Assembly: GCA_026874595.1 (NCBI GenBank)
Contig: CM049316.1
Span: forward strand, 33,427,339-33,491,338
Origin: Sipunculus nudus
Lineage: Eukaryota; Annelida; Sipuncula; Golfingiida; Sipunculidae
DNA length: 64,000 bases
Direction: 5' to 3'
In this document: positions 11,961 to 25,149 of the stretch, in pieces
Layout: each line of letters starts with the position of its first letter
Numbering within the stretch: the first letter of the stretch is position 1
Program-made: the position numbers and the translations under genes
Notes under the pieces: generated by a model
Databases searched by the model: none
What the model was told of the DNA's origin: nothing
What the model saw: the letters and a program-made list of their open reading frames with translations, nothing else

Positions 11961-12949
11961 TAGGAAATATCAATGCACCATATATATGTACCATTTACCA
12001 CATTCTGAATCAGTCCTAAAACTGAAAATTTAAGAAATTGATTTATATTGATGTGCTGGAAAGGTGTTTGATAATTTTCAATTTGCTGGATGCTGTTAAA
12101 ATATTCTGCCACCTCAAATGTATTTTGTAATATTGAATCCTTGCAGCGAGCCATGGGAAATAAAGATAAAAAGAATAACTAATAAAAATAAGTTTTCGGG
12201 ATTATTTTGTGCTGATTTATGTTTCTGCAATATATTTACACATTTCAAATCAGTATTATATACATGCTGGAAGGGACACCACCCATTCCAAAAAAAATCT
12301 GATGCAAAAGAAGATGTAATCACTCCATTCATTCTTTTAAACCATTAAAAATACAGGCACTGAGTAATTTTATACAGTTTTCACACTTGGTTCACAGATG
12401 ATCAAATCCTGGAACAAAGTCTGTCCAGGAATTCTCCATATCTAATAGCTGCATGAAAAATATTGAGCATCTTCTCTCTGGCCCACATTGATTTTTCAGC
12501 AATTGAATGTATGCTTTTTTAAATTTTTGACCAACTTTATTGAGCACATTCTCAAATTTGAAGCTTACAGCCTTTGAGGAAAACCAGGCAAGTATATTCA
12601 GCAAATTCAGTATGAATTTTCTATTCATTTATTAGAGGAAAAATTGATAATGATCCTTAAAAAAGTGAAAAAAATATTCGCAAAAAAATGCATTTACAGG
12701 ATTTTTTATTGCAAAAACTGTTGAGATTTTACCACATTTAGATAGATTTTCAATTACTTTATATACATACTTTGAAAGAAAAAACAATTAAACCAACAAA
12801 AAGAGTATTAATACTTTTTAAGCCTCTTAAATTGCAGCTCATCAGGGTACTGTAACAATTCATAAATTATTCCACAAGAGAAAATAAAATATTTTGCAGT
12901 TCTTTAAGTTTGACAGTAAAGAAAAGAAAAAAAAAATGATAAAGATATG
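11961..12949. other. AT-rich DNA, possibly upstream remains of the pseudogene
   Basis: Minus-strand open frames at 11960-12154, 12114-12332 and 12392-12628 lie upstream of the broken gene and could be its decayed N-terminal part. No motif confirms this. Confidence 0.25.
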
Positions 12950-13696
12950 AAGAAGTAGTGCAACATCCATTTGTTGATTCAGTTGGAATGACTCAATTTC
13001 AGAATCAGGTTACTTCCATTTACTTAATATGGGAAAAATATGTCATTATATCACAGATGATGCTTGTAATTGTACTTAAAAATGCAACTGTCACTTCCAG
13101 ATTAGACTATGGCGTGCCAGGATCACTCATCAGTACAATACAGCTTTTAAAAATACTGAGGCCAGGATTATAACTCAGATGTAAAAAAAGTGCCCATATT
13201 AACCCAATACTGATACAACTGCACTGGTTACCTAAGGAATATTAGATTCAGTTTAAGATTCTCCTTTGTACCTACAAAGCTTTGAAAGGTCTGGACCTAT
13301 CATATCCAAGTGATCTTCTTGTTCAACACATTCTATAAACAGCCCTGCATTCTTTGAAAAAGTGCTTATTGGCAACACCGATGACCTGGACTGTCATTTT
13401 TGTGGAGAAATGTTTTAGGATAGTTGCCCAGGCTCTAGCTGTTTAACAGCTTACCTGACATTGTAAAAAATGCTTATTCTTTAGTTACTTTCAAATCATG
13501 TTTAAAAACATCAATTTAAATCATTTTGTATCTAAACTCTTACAGTACATGTATTATTTTTTATCATTCTTACATTTCATTGTATTGTACATTTTACTTT
13601 AGCTTTCATGCTTTTAATTGTACAGCGTTTAAGCACAAGATTCCCTTCCAGATTAAGTGCTGTATAAATATTTTTATAATAATAATAATAATAAAG
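12950..13696 (+). mobile_element. 5'-truncated CR1/L2-like LINE, reverse transcriptase C-terminus and 3' tail
   Basis: Plus-strand reading across frames gives VTSRLDYG, then INPILIQLHWLP, IQFKILLCTYKALKGL, a SYPSDLL-like segment, and near the end a segment equivalent to the usual LWNSLPD..K...S...FK..LKTHLF block. This is the standard C-terminal order of CR1/L2/Jockey-type ORF2 proteins. It is followed by a 3' UTR with GTGCTGTATAAATA and an (AAT)n tail (about 13677-13696), a familiar 3' end for this clade. Stops and frameshifts show it is inactive. The 5' end is truncated somewhere near 12950. Confidence 0.85.
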
Positions 13697-14544
13697 AATT
13701 ATCAGTAATAAAAATAATAATATATATATACAGAAAGCACACTTATTTCCTGTAAATTTAATATAATGTAAATGTTGCAGTCCACTATCAGATATCACAG
13801 TATATTGCAGTAATAAATTTGTAGGCAGTATCCAGTCCTATTATATACATGCTCTGATTTATACTTGCTCTGATGTATATAGCACTGAACACAGCATGTG
13901 ACATCCCAATGACCTTCCACTCACAGGCTATGAGAAATGGAGGATTCTTTAGGTTTGGCAAGCTGAGGATTCTTTAGGTTTGGCAAGCTGCCAAACACCC
14001 AGTCAGTTTGCCCTTGGAAAGGTATATGATTGGCTCTGCATGTAAACAATGATTAGATGCCTGCAACCTGCTGAGCTGGTAAAAGAAATTTTGATTGGCG
14101 TGTAATCAAACATTGGTACACCAGTGGCAAGCTCCTGTGGCACTGCAAGAGGAAAAATCCATACAGTTGGGGATATCTGACCTCAAGCCATACCAGCAAG
14201 TAAGTATAGAGCCTCTTTAGAAAGGTGACAATTGCAACATGTATTCCAACATGGAGGGGCTGTTGAAAAAGTCTGTGCCACCAAACACTGTTGACCACAG
14301 TGTAAATTGACGGGCACCCATTAGAACATCCGATTGTGCTGGTGATACCTACAATGTGATTAGTAAAATATTACACAGGAGAATTTCCTCAGAGACTGCA
14401 CTGTCCGGTGGCAAAACCTGATGGGCAATCGTAGTTTCTTGCAGCAGTTAGTATACATAGCGTTTAGTTGGGATGAGTGTAACCACTGCTAATAGAGCAT
14501 AACTTGAGTAGTGAGGAGTTGTTGTCTTTTGTTTTAGTGTTATG
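13697..14544. other. Unassigned stretch with a short direct repeat
   Basis: No gene is recognised. A phrase around AGGATTCTTTAGGTTTGGC is tandemly duplicated (25-bp unit) at about 13943-13990. Confidence 0.4.
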
Positions 14545-16599
14545 ACTACGGTTAGTTCCCATATTTCTGTGACAAGCACCTTTTACTGTGACAAGTATAA
14601 TGATTAATTTTTAAAGAGTTAGGATCAGTACCATACATCTGAGACAAGCATCTTTTACTGTGAAAAGTGTGATGGCTTGTTGTCTTTAAAGGATTAGGGT
14701 TAGTACCGATCCCTCTGTTACCAGCTGTTTTTACTGAGACAAGTGTGATGACAAGTTGCCTCTGGAGGGTTAGGGTTAGTACCCATACCATTGTGACAAG
14801 CACGTATGACTGACATAAGTGTGATGAAATATTTTTGAAGAGTAAGGGTTAGAACCATTACTCAGTGACAAGCACCTTTTATTGTTATAAGTGTGGTGAC
14901 TTGTTGTCTTTTAAGGGTAAGGGTTAGTACACGTACCTCTGTGACAAGCACCAATACCATGATAGTGTAATACCTCTGTGACAAGCACACTTTACTGTCA
15001 TAATTTTGAATACTTGTTGTCTTTCAGGATTTAAGGTTTGTACCAATCCCTCTGGGACAACCACCTTTTACTATGACAAGTGTGATGACTTGTTGTCTTT
15101 GAAGGGTTGGGGTTAGTACCCATCCCCCTGTGACAAGCAAATATAATGTGACAACTGTGCTGACTTATTTGCTTTCGAGCGTTAGGGTAAGTTCCAATAC
15201 ACCTGTGGCGAGACTATTTACTGTCATAAATTTGAAGACTTGTTGTCTGTAAGGGTTAGGGTAAGTACCCATACCTCTGTGACAAGCACCTTTTACTGCA
15301 ACAAGTGTGCTGACTTATTGTCTTTCTAGGGTTAGGGTTAGTTCAAATACATCTGTGACGAGACTATTTACTGTCCCAATTTTGAAGACTTGTTGACTTT
15401 GAAGGGTAAGGGTTAGTACCCATACCTCTGTGACAACCACCTTTTACTGTGACAAGTGTGTTGACTTGTTTTTTTACAAGGGTTGGGGTTAGCACAAGCT
15501 AATGTGACAAGCAAATAAACTGACAATTGTGCTGACATTTTGACTTTCTAGGGTTGGGGTTAGTTCAGTTACATATGTGACAGACACTATTTACTGTTAT
15601 AATTTTGATGACTTGTTGTCTTTCAGGGTTATGGGCTAGTGCCAATCTCACAGTGACAAGCACTTTGTACTGTGACAAGTTCGATGACCTGTTGACTTTC
15701 AAAGGTTTGGATTATTAACCATGCATTCCTCCTTGGCAAGCATATTTTACTGTGAAAAGGGTGATGAAAAGTTGTCTTTGGAGGGTCAGAGTTAGTACCC
15801 ATACTTGTGTGACAAGCACATTTGACAGAGACAAGTGGAATGACAAGTTGTCTTTGGAGGGTTAGGGTAATTGCCCATTCCTCTGTGACTGGCACATTTG
15901 ACAGGCATAAGTGTGATGAATTTTTTTTTAGAGCTAGGGTTAGTACCATAACTCAGTGATCAGCACCTTTTATTGTTACAAGTATGGTGACTTGTAGTTT
16001 TTCGAGGGTATAGGTTAGTACCCATACCTCTGTGACAATCCCCTTTTATTGTTACAAGTTTGATGACTTGTTGTTTTTCAAGGGTTGGGGTTAGTACCCA
16101 CACCTCTGTGCCTAACAAACATACTGTGACAATTGTGCTGACATTTTGACTTTTTATGGTTTGGGTTAGTTCAGTTACAACTGTGATGAGACTATTTACT
16201 GTCATAATTATGATGACTTCTTGTCTTCCAGGGTAAAGGGTTAGAACCAATTGTCACTGTGACAAGCACTTTTTACTGTGTAAAGTGTGATGACAAGTTG
16301 TCTTTGGAGGGTTAAGATCAGTACCATAACTCAGTCACAAGCACCTTTTATTGTTACAAGTGTGGTGACTTGTTGTCTTTCAAGGGTTAGGGTTAGTACA
16401 TGTACCTCTGTGACAAGCACCTATTTACTGTCATAATTTTGATGACTTGTTGTGTATCAGGGTTTAGGGTTAGTGGCAATCCCTCTGTGACAAGTACTTT
16501 TTACTGTGACAAGTTTGATGACCTGTTGTTTTTCAAGGGTTGGGGCTAGTACCCATACCTCTGTGCTAAACAAATATACTGTGACAAGTGTGCTGACTT

Positions 16600-18350
16600 A
16601 ATGTCTTTCTAGGGTTAGGGTTAGGGTTGGTACCAATCCCTTTTTGACAAGCACCTTTTACTGTGACAAGTGTGGTCACTAGTTGTCTGTCAAGAGTAAG
16701 GGTTAGTACCCATACCTCTGTGACAATCATATTTTATTGTTTCAAGTGTGGTGACTTATTATTTTTCAAGGGTGGGGTTAGTACCCATACAACTGTGATA
16801 TACTACAAATATACTGTGACAATTGTGCTGAATTATTGTCTTTCTAGGGTTAGGGTTAGTTCCAATACATCTGTGACAGAAACTATATACTGTCATATTA
16901 TTGATGACTTGTTGTCTTTTAGGGTTAAGGGTAAGTACCATTCATGCTGTGACAAGCACATTTTACTGTGACAAGTTTGATGACTTGTTGTTTTTCAAGG
17001 GTTGGGGCTAGTACCCATACCTCTGTGCTAAACAAATATACTGTGACAATTGTGCTGACTTATTGTCTTTCTAGGGTTAGGGTTAGGGTTAGTACCAATC
17101 CCTCTTTGACAAGCACCTTTTACTGTGACAAGTGTGGTCACTAGTTTTCTTTCAAGAGTAAGGGTTAGTACCCATACCTCTGCGACAATCATATTTTATT
17201 GTTTCAAGTGTGGTGACTTATTATTTTTCAAGGGTTGGGTTAGTACCCATACAACTGTGATATACTACAAATATACTGTGACAATTGTGCTGACTTACTG
17301 ACTTTCTAGGGTTAGGGTTAGTTCCAATACATCTGTGACAGAAACTATATACTGTCATATTATTGATGACTTGTTGTCTTTTAGGGTTAAGGGTAAGTAC
17401 CATTCATGCTGTGACAAGCACATTTTACTGTGACAAGTTTGATGACTTGTTGTTTTTCAAGGGTTGGGGCTAGTACCCATACCTCTGTGCTAAACAAATA
17501 TACTGTGACAATTGTGCTGACTTATTGTCTTTCTAGGGTTAGGGTTAGGGTTAGTACCAATCCCTCTTTGACAAGCACCTTTTACTGTGACAAGTGTGGT
17601 CACTAGTTTTCTTTCAAGAGTAAGGGTTAGTACCCATACCTCTGTGACAATATTATTTTATTGTTTCAAGTGTGGTGACTTATTATTTTTCAAGGGTGGG
17701 GTTAGTACCCTTACAACTGTGATATACTACAAATATACTGTGACAATTGTGCTGACTTATTGACTTTCTAGGGTTAGGGTTAGTTCCAATACATCTGTGA
17801 CAGAAACTATATACTGTCATATTATTGATGACTTGTTGTCTTTTAGGGTTAAGGGTAAGTACCATTCATGCTGTGACAAGCACATTTTACTGTGACAAGT
17901 TTGATGACTTGTTGTTTTTCAAGGGTTGGGGCTAGTACCCATACCTCTGTGCTAAACAAATATACTGTGACAATTGTGCTGACTTATTGTCTTTCTAGGG
18001 TTAGGGTTAGGGTTAGTACCAATCCCTCTTTGACAAGCACCTTTTACTGTGACAAGTGTGGTCACTAGTTTTCTTTCAAGAGTAAGGGTTAGTACCCATA
18101 CCTCTGTGACAATATTATTTTATTGTTTCAAGTGTGGTGACTTATTATTTTTCAAGGGTGGGGTTAGTACCCTTACAACTGTGATATACTACAAATATAC
18201 TGTGACAATTGTGCTGACTTATTGACTTTCTAGGGTTAGGGTTAGTTCCAATACATCTGTGACAGAAACTATATACTGTCATATTATTGATGACTTGTTG
18301 TCTTTTAGGGTTAAGGGTAAGTACCATTCATGCTGTGACAAGCACATTTT
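16600..18350 (+). repeat. 462-bp higher-order repeat block 1 (6 x 77 bp)
   Basis: Six-monomer units begin with the triple TTAGGG block near 16600, 17066, 17528 and 17990, spaced 462-466 bp. Copies differ by only a few bases, for example CATACAACT versus CTTACAACT after GTACC. Confidence 0.9.
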
Positions 18351-18904
18351 ACTGTGACAAGTTTGATGACTTGTTGTTTTTCAAGGGTTGGGGTTAGTAC
18401 CCACACCTCTGTGCCTAACAAACATACTGTGACAATTGTGCTGACATTTTGACTTTTTATGGTTTGGGTTAGTTCAGTTACAACTGTGACGAGACTATTT
18501 ACTGTCATAATTATGATGACTTCTTGTCTTCCAGGGTAAAGGGTTAGAACCAATTGTCACTGTGACAAGCACTTTTTACTGTGTAAAGTGTGATGACAAG
18601 TTGTCTTTGGAGGGTTAAGATCAGTACCATAACTCAGTCACAAGCACCTTTTATTGTTACAAGTGTGGTGACTTGTTGTCTTTCAAGGGTTAGGGTTAGT
18701 ACATGTACCTCTGTGACAAGCACCTATTTACTGTCATAATTTTGATGACTTGTTGTGTATCAGGGTTTAGGGTTAGTGGCAATCCCTCTGTGACAAGCAC
18801 TTTTTACTGTGACAAGTTTGATGACCTGTTGTTTTTCAAGGGTTGGGGCTAGAACCCATACCTCTGAGCTAAACAATTATACTGTGACAATTGTGCTGAC
18901 TTAA

Positions 18905-20640
18905 TGTCTTTCTAGGGTTAGGGTTAGGGTTAGTACCAATCCCTTTTTGACAAGCACCTTTTACTGTGACAAGTGTGGTCACTAGTTGTCTTTCAAGAGT
19001 AAGGGTTAGTACCCATACCTCTGTGACAATCATATTTTATTGTTTCAAGTGTGGTGACTTATTATTTTTCAAGGGTGGGGTTAGTACCCATACAACTGTG
19101 ATATACTACAAATATACTGTGACAATTGTGCTGACTTATTGACTTTCTAGGGTTAGGGTTAGTTCCAATACATCTGTGACAGAAACTATATACTGTCATA
19201 TTATTGATGACTTGTTGTCTTTTAGGGTTAAGGGTAAGTACCATTCATGCTGTGACAAGCACATTTTACTGTGACAAGTTTGATGACTTGTTGTTTTTCA
19301 AGGGTTGGGGCTAGTACCCATACCTCTGTGCTAAACAAATATACTGTGACAATTGTGCTGACTTATTGTCTTTCTAGGGTTAGGGTTAGGGTTAGTACCA
19401 ATCCCTCTTTGACAAGCACCTTTTACTGTGACAAGTGTGGTCACTAGTTTTCTTTCAAGAGTAAGGGTTAGTACCCATACCTCTGTGACAATATTATTTT
19501 ATTGTTTCAAGTGTGGTGACTTATTATTTTTCAAGGGTGGGGTTAGTACCCTTACAACTGTGATATACTACAAATATACTGTGACAATTGTGCTGACTTA
19601 TTGACTTTCTAGGGTTAGGGTTAGTTCCAATACATCTGTGACAGAAACTATATACTGTCATATTATTGATGACTTGTTGTCTTTTAGGGTTAAGGGTAAG
19701 TACCATTCATGCTGTGACAAGCACATTTTACTGTGACAAGTTTGATGACTTGTTGTTTTTCAAGGGTTGGGGCTAGTACCCATACCTCTGTGCTAAACAA
19801 ATATACTGTGACAATTGTGCTGACTTATTGTCTTTCTAGGGTTAGGGTTAGGGTTAGTACCAATCCCTCTTTGACAAGCACCTTTTACTGTGACAAGTGT
19901 GGTCACTAGTTTTCTTTCAAGAGTAAGGGTTAGTACCCATACCTCTGTGACAATATTATTTTATTGTTTCAAGTGTGGTGACTTATTATTTTTCAAGGGT
20001 GGGGTTAGTACCCTTACAACTGTGATATACTACAAATATACTGTGACAATTGTGCTGACTTATTGACTTTCTAGGGTTAGGGTTAGTTCCAATACATCTG
20101 TGACAGAAACTATATACTGTCATATTATTGATGACTTGTTGTCTTTTAGGGTTAAGGGTAAGTACCACTCATGCTGTGACAAGCACATTTTACTGTGACA
20201 AGTTTGATGACTTGTTGTTTTTCAAGGGTTGGGGCTAGTACCCATACCTCTGTGCTAAACAAATATACTGTGACAATTGTGCTGACTTATTGTCTTTCTA
20301 GGGTTAGGGTTAGGGTTAGTACCAATCCCTCTTTGACAAGCACCTTTTACTGTGACAAGTGTGGTCACTAATTTTCTTTCAAGAGTAAGGGTTAGTACCC
20401 ATACCTCTGCGACAATCATATTTTATTGTTTCAAGTGTGGTGACTTATTATTTTTCAAGGGTGGGGTTAGTACCCATACAACTGTGATATACTACAAATA
20501 TACTGTGACAATTGTGCTGACTTATTGACTTTCTAGGGTTAGGGTTAGTTCCAATACATCTGTGACAGAAACTATATACTGTCATATTATTGATGACTTG
20601 TTGTCTTTTAGGGTTAAGGGTTAGTACCATTCATGCTGTG
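18905..20640 (+). repeat. 462-bp higher-order repeat block 2
   Basis: Six-monomer units begin near 18906, 19368, 19830 and 20291. Each corresponds to a unit of block 1 at an offset of about 2302 bp and shares its variant bases, so the two blocks are copies of one 2.3-kb super-unit. Confidence 0.9.
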
Positions 20641-22739
20641 ACAAGCACATTTTACTGTGACAAGTGTGATGACTTGTTGTTTTTCAAAGGTTAGGGTTAG
20701 TACCCATACCTCTGTGACAAGCCTCCTTTACAGTGTAAAGTGTAATGAATTATCTTTCAAGGGTTTGTACCATACCTCTGTAACAAGCACCTTTCACTGT
20801 GAAAAGTGAGATGACTTGTCATCTTTACTTTGATAAAGTGTGATGACATGTTCTCTTTCAAGTGTAAGGGTTTGTTCTCGTACCTCTGTGATAAGCACTT
20901 TTTACTGTGATTATATGCTCTCTTTCAAGGGTAAGGGTTGTTTCTCATACCTCTGTGACAAGCACATTTTACTGTGATGACTTGATGTCTTTCACAGGTT
21001 AGGGTTAATACCCATACTTTTGTGACAGCACCATTTACACTGACAAATGTTGTTGTATTTCAGGGCTTAGGGCTTTACCCCATACCTCTTAGACAAGCAC
21101 TCTTTAGTTTGGTAAAGTGTCATGACTTGTTTTCTTTCAATTCTTAAGGTTACTTCCATACCTCTTTGACAAGCACATTATACTTTGACAAGTGTGATCC
21201 CTTGTTGTCTTTGAAGGGTCAGGTTTAGTACCAATACCTCTGTGACAAGCACCCTTTACTTTGATAAAGTGTCATGACTTGTCTTTACATTGATAGTGTG
21301 ATGACTTGTTGTCTTTCAAGGCTTAGGGTTATACCCCATATCTCTTTGACAAGCACATTTTCTTTGACAAGTGTGATGATTTCTTGCTTTTGCAGGGTTA
21401 GGGTTAGTACCCATACCTCTGTGACAAGCACCTTTTACTGCAACAAGTGTGCTGACTTATTGTCTTTCTAGGGTTAGGGTTAGTTCAAATACATCTGTGA
21501 CGAGACTATTTACTGTCCCAATTTTGAAGACTTGTTGTCTTTGAAGGGTAAGGGTTAGTACCCATACCTCTGTGACAACCAACTTTTACTGTGACAAGTG
21601 TGTTGACTTGTTTTTTTACAAGGGTTGGGGTTAGCACAAGCTAATGTGACAAGCAAATAAACTGACAATTGTGCTGACATTTTGACTTTCTAGGGTTGGG
21701 GTTAGTTCAGTTACATATGTGACAGACACTATTTACTGTCATAATTTTGATGACTTGTTGTCTTTCAGGGTTATGGGCTAGTGCCAATCTCACAGTGACA
21801 AGCACTTTGTACTGTGACAAGTTCGATGACCTGTTGACTTTCAAAGGTTTGGATTATTAACCATGCATTCCTCCTTGACAAGCATATTTTACTGTGAAAA
21901 GGGTGATGAAAAGTTGTCTTTGGAGGGTCAGAGTTAGTACCCATACTTGTGTGACAAGCACATTTGACAGAGACAAGTGGAATAACAAGTTGTCTTTGGA
22001 GGGTTAGGGTAATTGCCCATTCCTCTGTGAATAGCACATTTGACAGGCATAAGTGTGATGAATTTTTTTTTAGAGCTAGGTTTAGTACCATAACTCAGTG
22101 ATCAGCACCTTTTTATTGTTACAAGTATGGTGACTTGTAGTTTTTCGAGGGTATGGGTTAGTACCCATACCTCTGTGACAATCCCCTTTTATTGTTACAA
22201 GTTTGATGACTTGTTGTTTTTCAAGGGTTGGGGTTAGTACCCACACCTCTGTGCCTAACAAACATACTGTGACAATTGTGCTGACATTTTGACTTTTTAT
22301 GGTTTGGGTTAGTTCAGTTACAACTGTGACGAGACTATTTACTGTCTTAATTATGATGACTTCTTGTCTTCCAGGGTAAAGGGTTAGAACCAATTGTCAC
22401 TGTGACAAGCACTTTTTACTGTGTAAAGTGTGATGACAAGTTGTCTTTGGAGGGTTAAGATCAGTACCATAACTCAGTCACAAGCACCTTTTATTGTTAC
22501 AAGTGTGGTGACTTGTTGTCTTTCAAGGGTTAGGGTTAGTACATGTACCTCTGTGACAAGCACCTATTTACTGTCATAATTTTGATGACTTGTTGTGTAT
22601 CAGGGTTTAGGGTTAGTGGCAATCCCTCTGTGACAAGCACTTTTTACTGTGACAAGTTTGATGACTTGTTGTTTTTCAAGGGTTGGGGCTAGTACCCATA
22701 CCTCTGTGCTAAACAAATATTCTGTGACAATTGTGCTGA

Positions 22740-23540
22740 CTTATTGTCTTTCTAGGGTTAGGGTTAGGGTTAGTACCAATCCCTCTTTGACAAGCACCTT
22801 TTACTGTGACAAGTGTGGTCACTAATTGTCTTTCAAGAGTAAGGGTTAGTACCCATACCTCTGTGACAATCATATTTTATTGTTTCAAGTGTGGTGACTT
22901 ATTATTTTTCAAGGGTGGGGTTAGTACCCATACAACTGTGATATACTACAATTATACCGTGACAATTGTGCTGACTTATTGACTTTCTAGGGTTAGGGTT
23001 AGTTCCAATACATCTGTGACAGAAACTATATACTGTCATATTATTGATGACTTGTTGTCTTTTAGGGTTAAGGGTAAGTACCATTCATGCTGTGACAAGC
23101 ACATTTTACTGTGACAAGTTTGATGACTTGTTGTTTTTCAAGGGTTGGGGCTAGTACCCATATTTCTGTGCTAAACAAATATACTGTGACAATTGTGCTG
23201 AATTATTGTCTTTCTAGGGTTAGGGTTAGTACAAATCCCTCTTTGACAAGCACCTTTTACTGTGACAAGTGTGGTCACTAGTTTTCTTTCAGGAGTAAGG
23301 GTTAGTACCCATACCTCTGTGACAATCATATTTTATTGTTTCAAGTGTGGTGACTTATTATTTTTCAAGGGTGGGGTTAGTACCCATACAACTGTGATAT
23401 ACTACAAATATACTGTGACAATTGTGCTGACTTATTGACTTTCTAGGGTTAGGGTTAGTTCCAATACATCTGTGACAGAAACTATATACTGTCATATTAT
23501 TGATGACTTGTTGTCTTTTAGGGTTAAGGGTTAGTACCAT
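22740..23540 (+). repeat. 462-bp higher-order repeat block 3
   Basis: Two six-monomer units start near 22746 and 23208. The second is about 456 bp long because it has one TTAGGG fewer at its start. Confidence 0.85.
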
Positions 23541-24645
23541 TCATGCTGTGACAAGCACATTTTACTGTGACAAGTGTGATGACTTGTTGTTTTTCAAAGG
23601 TTAGGGTTAATACCCATACCTCTGTGTCAAGCCTCCTTTACAGTGTCAAGTGTAGTGAATTATCTTTCAAGGGTTTGTACCATACCTCTGTAACAAGCAC
23701 CTTTTACTGTGAAAAGTGAGATGACTTGTCATCTTTACTTTGATAAAGTGTGATGACATGTTCTCTTTCAAGTGTAAGGGTTTGTTCTCGTACCTCTGTG
23801 ACAAGCACTTTTTACTGTGATTATATGCTCTCTTTCAAGGGTAAGGGTTGTTTCTCATACCTCTGTGACAAGCACATTTTACTGTGATGACTTGATGTCT
23901 TTCACAGGTTAGGGTTAATACCCATACTTTTGTGACAAGCACCATTTACTTTGACAAATGTTGTTGTATTTCAGGGCTTAGGGCTTTACCCCATACCTCT
24001 TAGACAAGCACATTATAGTTTGACAAGTGTGATGCCTTGTTGTCTTTGAAGGGTCAGGTTTGGTACCAATACCTCTGTGACAAGCACCCTTTACTTTGAT
24101 AAAGTGTCATGACTTGTCTTTACATTGATAGTGTGATGACTTGTTGTCTTTCAAGGCTTAGGGTTATATCCCATATCTCTTTGACAAGCACATTTTCTTT
24201 GACAAGTGTGATGATTTCTTGCTTTTTCAGGGTTAGGGTTAGTACAAATACCTCTGTGACAAGCACCCTTTACTTTGTTAAAGTGTCATGACTTGTTTTC
24301 CTTACTTCGATATAGTGTGATGACTTGTTGTCTTTCAAGGCCTAGGGTTATACCCTATACCTTTGTGACAAGGACCCTTTACTTTAATAAAGTGTGATGA
24401 TTTGTTGTTTGATATAGTGTGATGGCCTGTTGTCTTTCAAGGCTTTGTGTTAAACCCTCACCTCTGCGACAAGCACATTTTACTATGACAAGTGTGATGA
24501 CTTGTCTTTCAAGGGTTAGGGTATGTACCCATACCTTTGTGACAAGCACATTTTTCTGTGACAGTCAGTGTGATGACCTGAGCCTTTTAAGGGTTAGGCT
24601 AGTACCAACACCTTTGATAAAGTGTGATGACTTTAATCTTTATCC

Positions 24646-25149
24646 TATGTCATACTGTGAGCTGCAATAGTTTCTTCTGCAAAACTTTTGTTTTAGCTCC
24701 TTTTTTATTGCACAACACAATTATTCAGTGGTGGCCTTTGTTCAAGGTTAGGGAAATTATTTTTGGCAGATTTATTCGACCTTAACAATGATAGGACTGT
24801 GAGATACTTTGGTAAATAAAGCTTGTAGTTATTTGTACTAACAAAGTTTATAAGCAAAGCTGTGCAGACAATTATTGGCTCTATATCCAGCTAATATGTA
24901 GGTTAATCCTTGAGTAAAACATATATGTATTCTGATTTCATATTTTGCTTTCAATAGGCATCTGTTAAATATTTAGCTTGAAAAAAGCATTGCAGCCACA
25001 GTGTTTCAGTATGTATAAACAGAATTGGCAACATGCCAAGATTTTGTTTGTATGTAAAATTAGCTTGACAGACTGCCAACTATTTCAGATTTGGCAACGG
25101 AGCCATTTCAGCCTGGATTTGTTTATATCTTTACATCTGACTCAAGAGA
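24646..25149. other. Flank of the satellite; contains dispersed repeat copy 2
   Basis: 24990-25160 is the diverged partner of 7860-8045. No gene is recognised. Confidence 0.5.

Larger units (their letters stand above)
14545..24645 (+). repeat. TTAGGG-bearing 77-bp satellite array (10.1 kb)
   Basis: The whole block is tandem copies of a unit near 77 bp: one to three TTAGGG hexamers, then GTACCCATACCTCTGTGAC, AAGCACCTTTTACTGTGAC, and AAGTGTGATGACTTGTTG with a TCTTTCAAG tail. ACAAGT...ACTTGT forms a small hairpin in each unit. Edges (to about 15300 and after about 20650) are more diverged; the core is very homogeneous. The G-rich telomere-type strand is always the plus strand. The regularly spaced ~60-residue minus-strand frames are the satellite read through and carry no gene. 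Known analogies are subtelomeric or pericentromeric satellites with interstitial telomeric motifs; the location here cannot be told from the sequence. Confidence 0.95.

Noticed and set aside
16663-23540. Repeated ~60-residue minus-strand frames with near-identical peptides
   Set aside because: They are spaced 462 bp and follow the satellite period. They have no start context, and each is the TTAGGG satellite translated, so they are not a gene family.
14545-24645. CRISPR-like array
   Set aside because: Units are contiguous 77-bp satellite monomers with no unique spacers of constant length, in a eukaryotic context.
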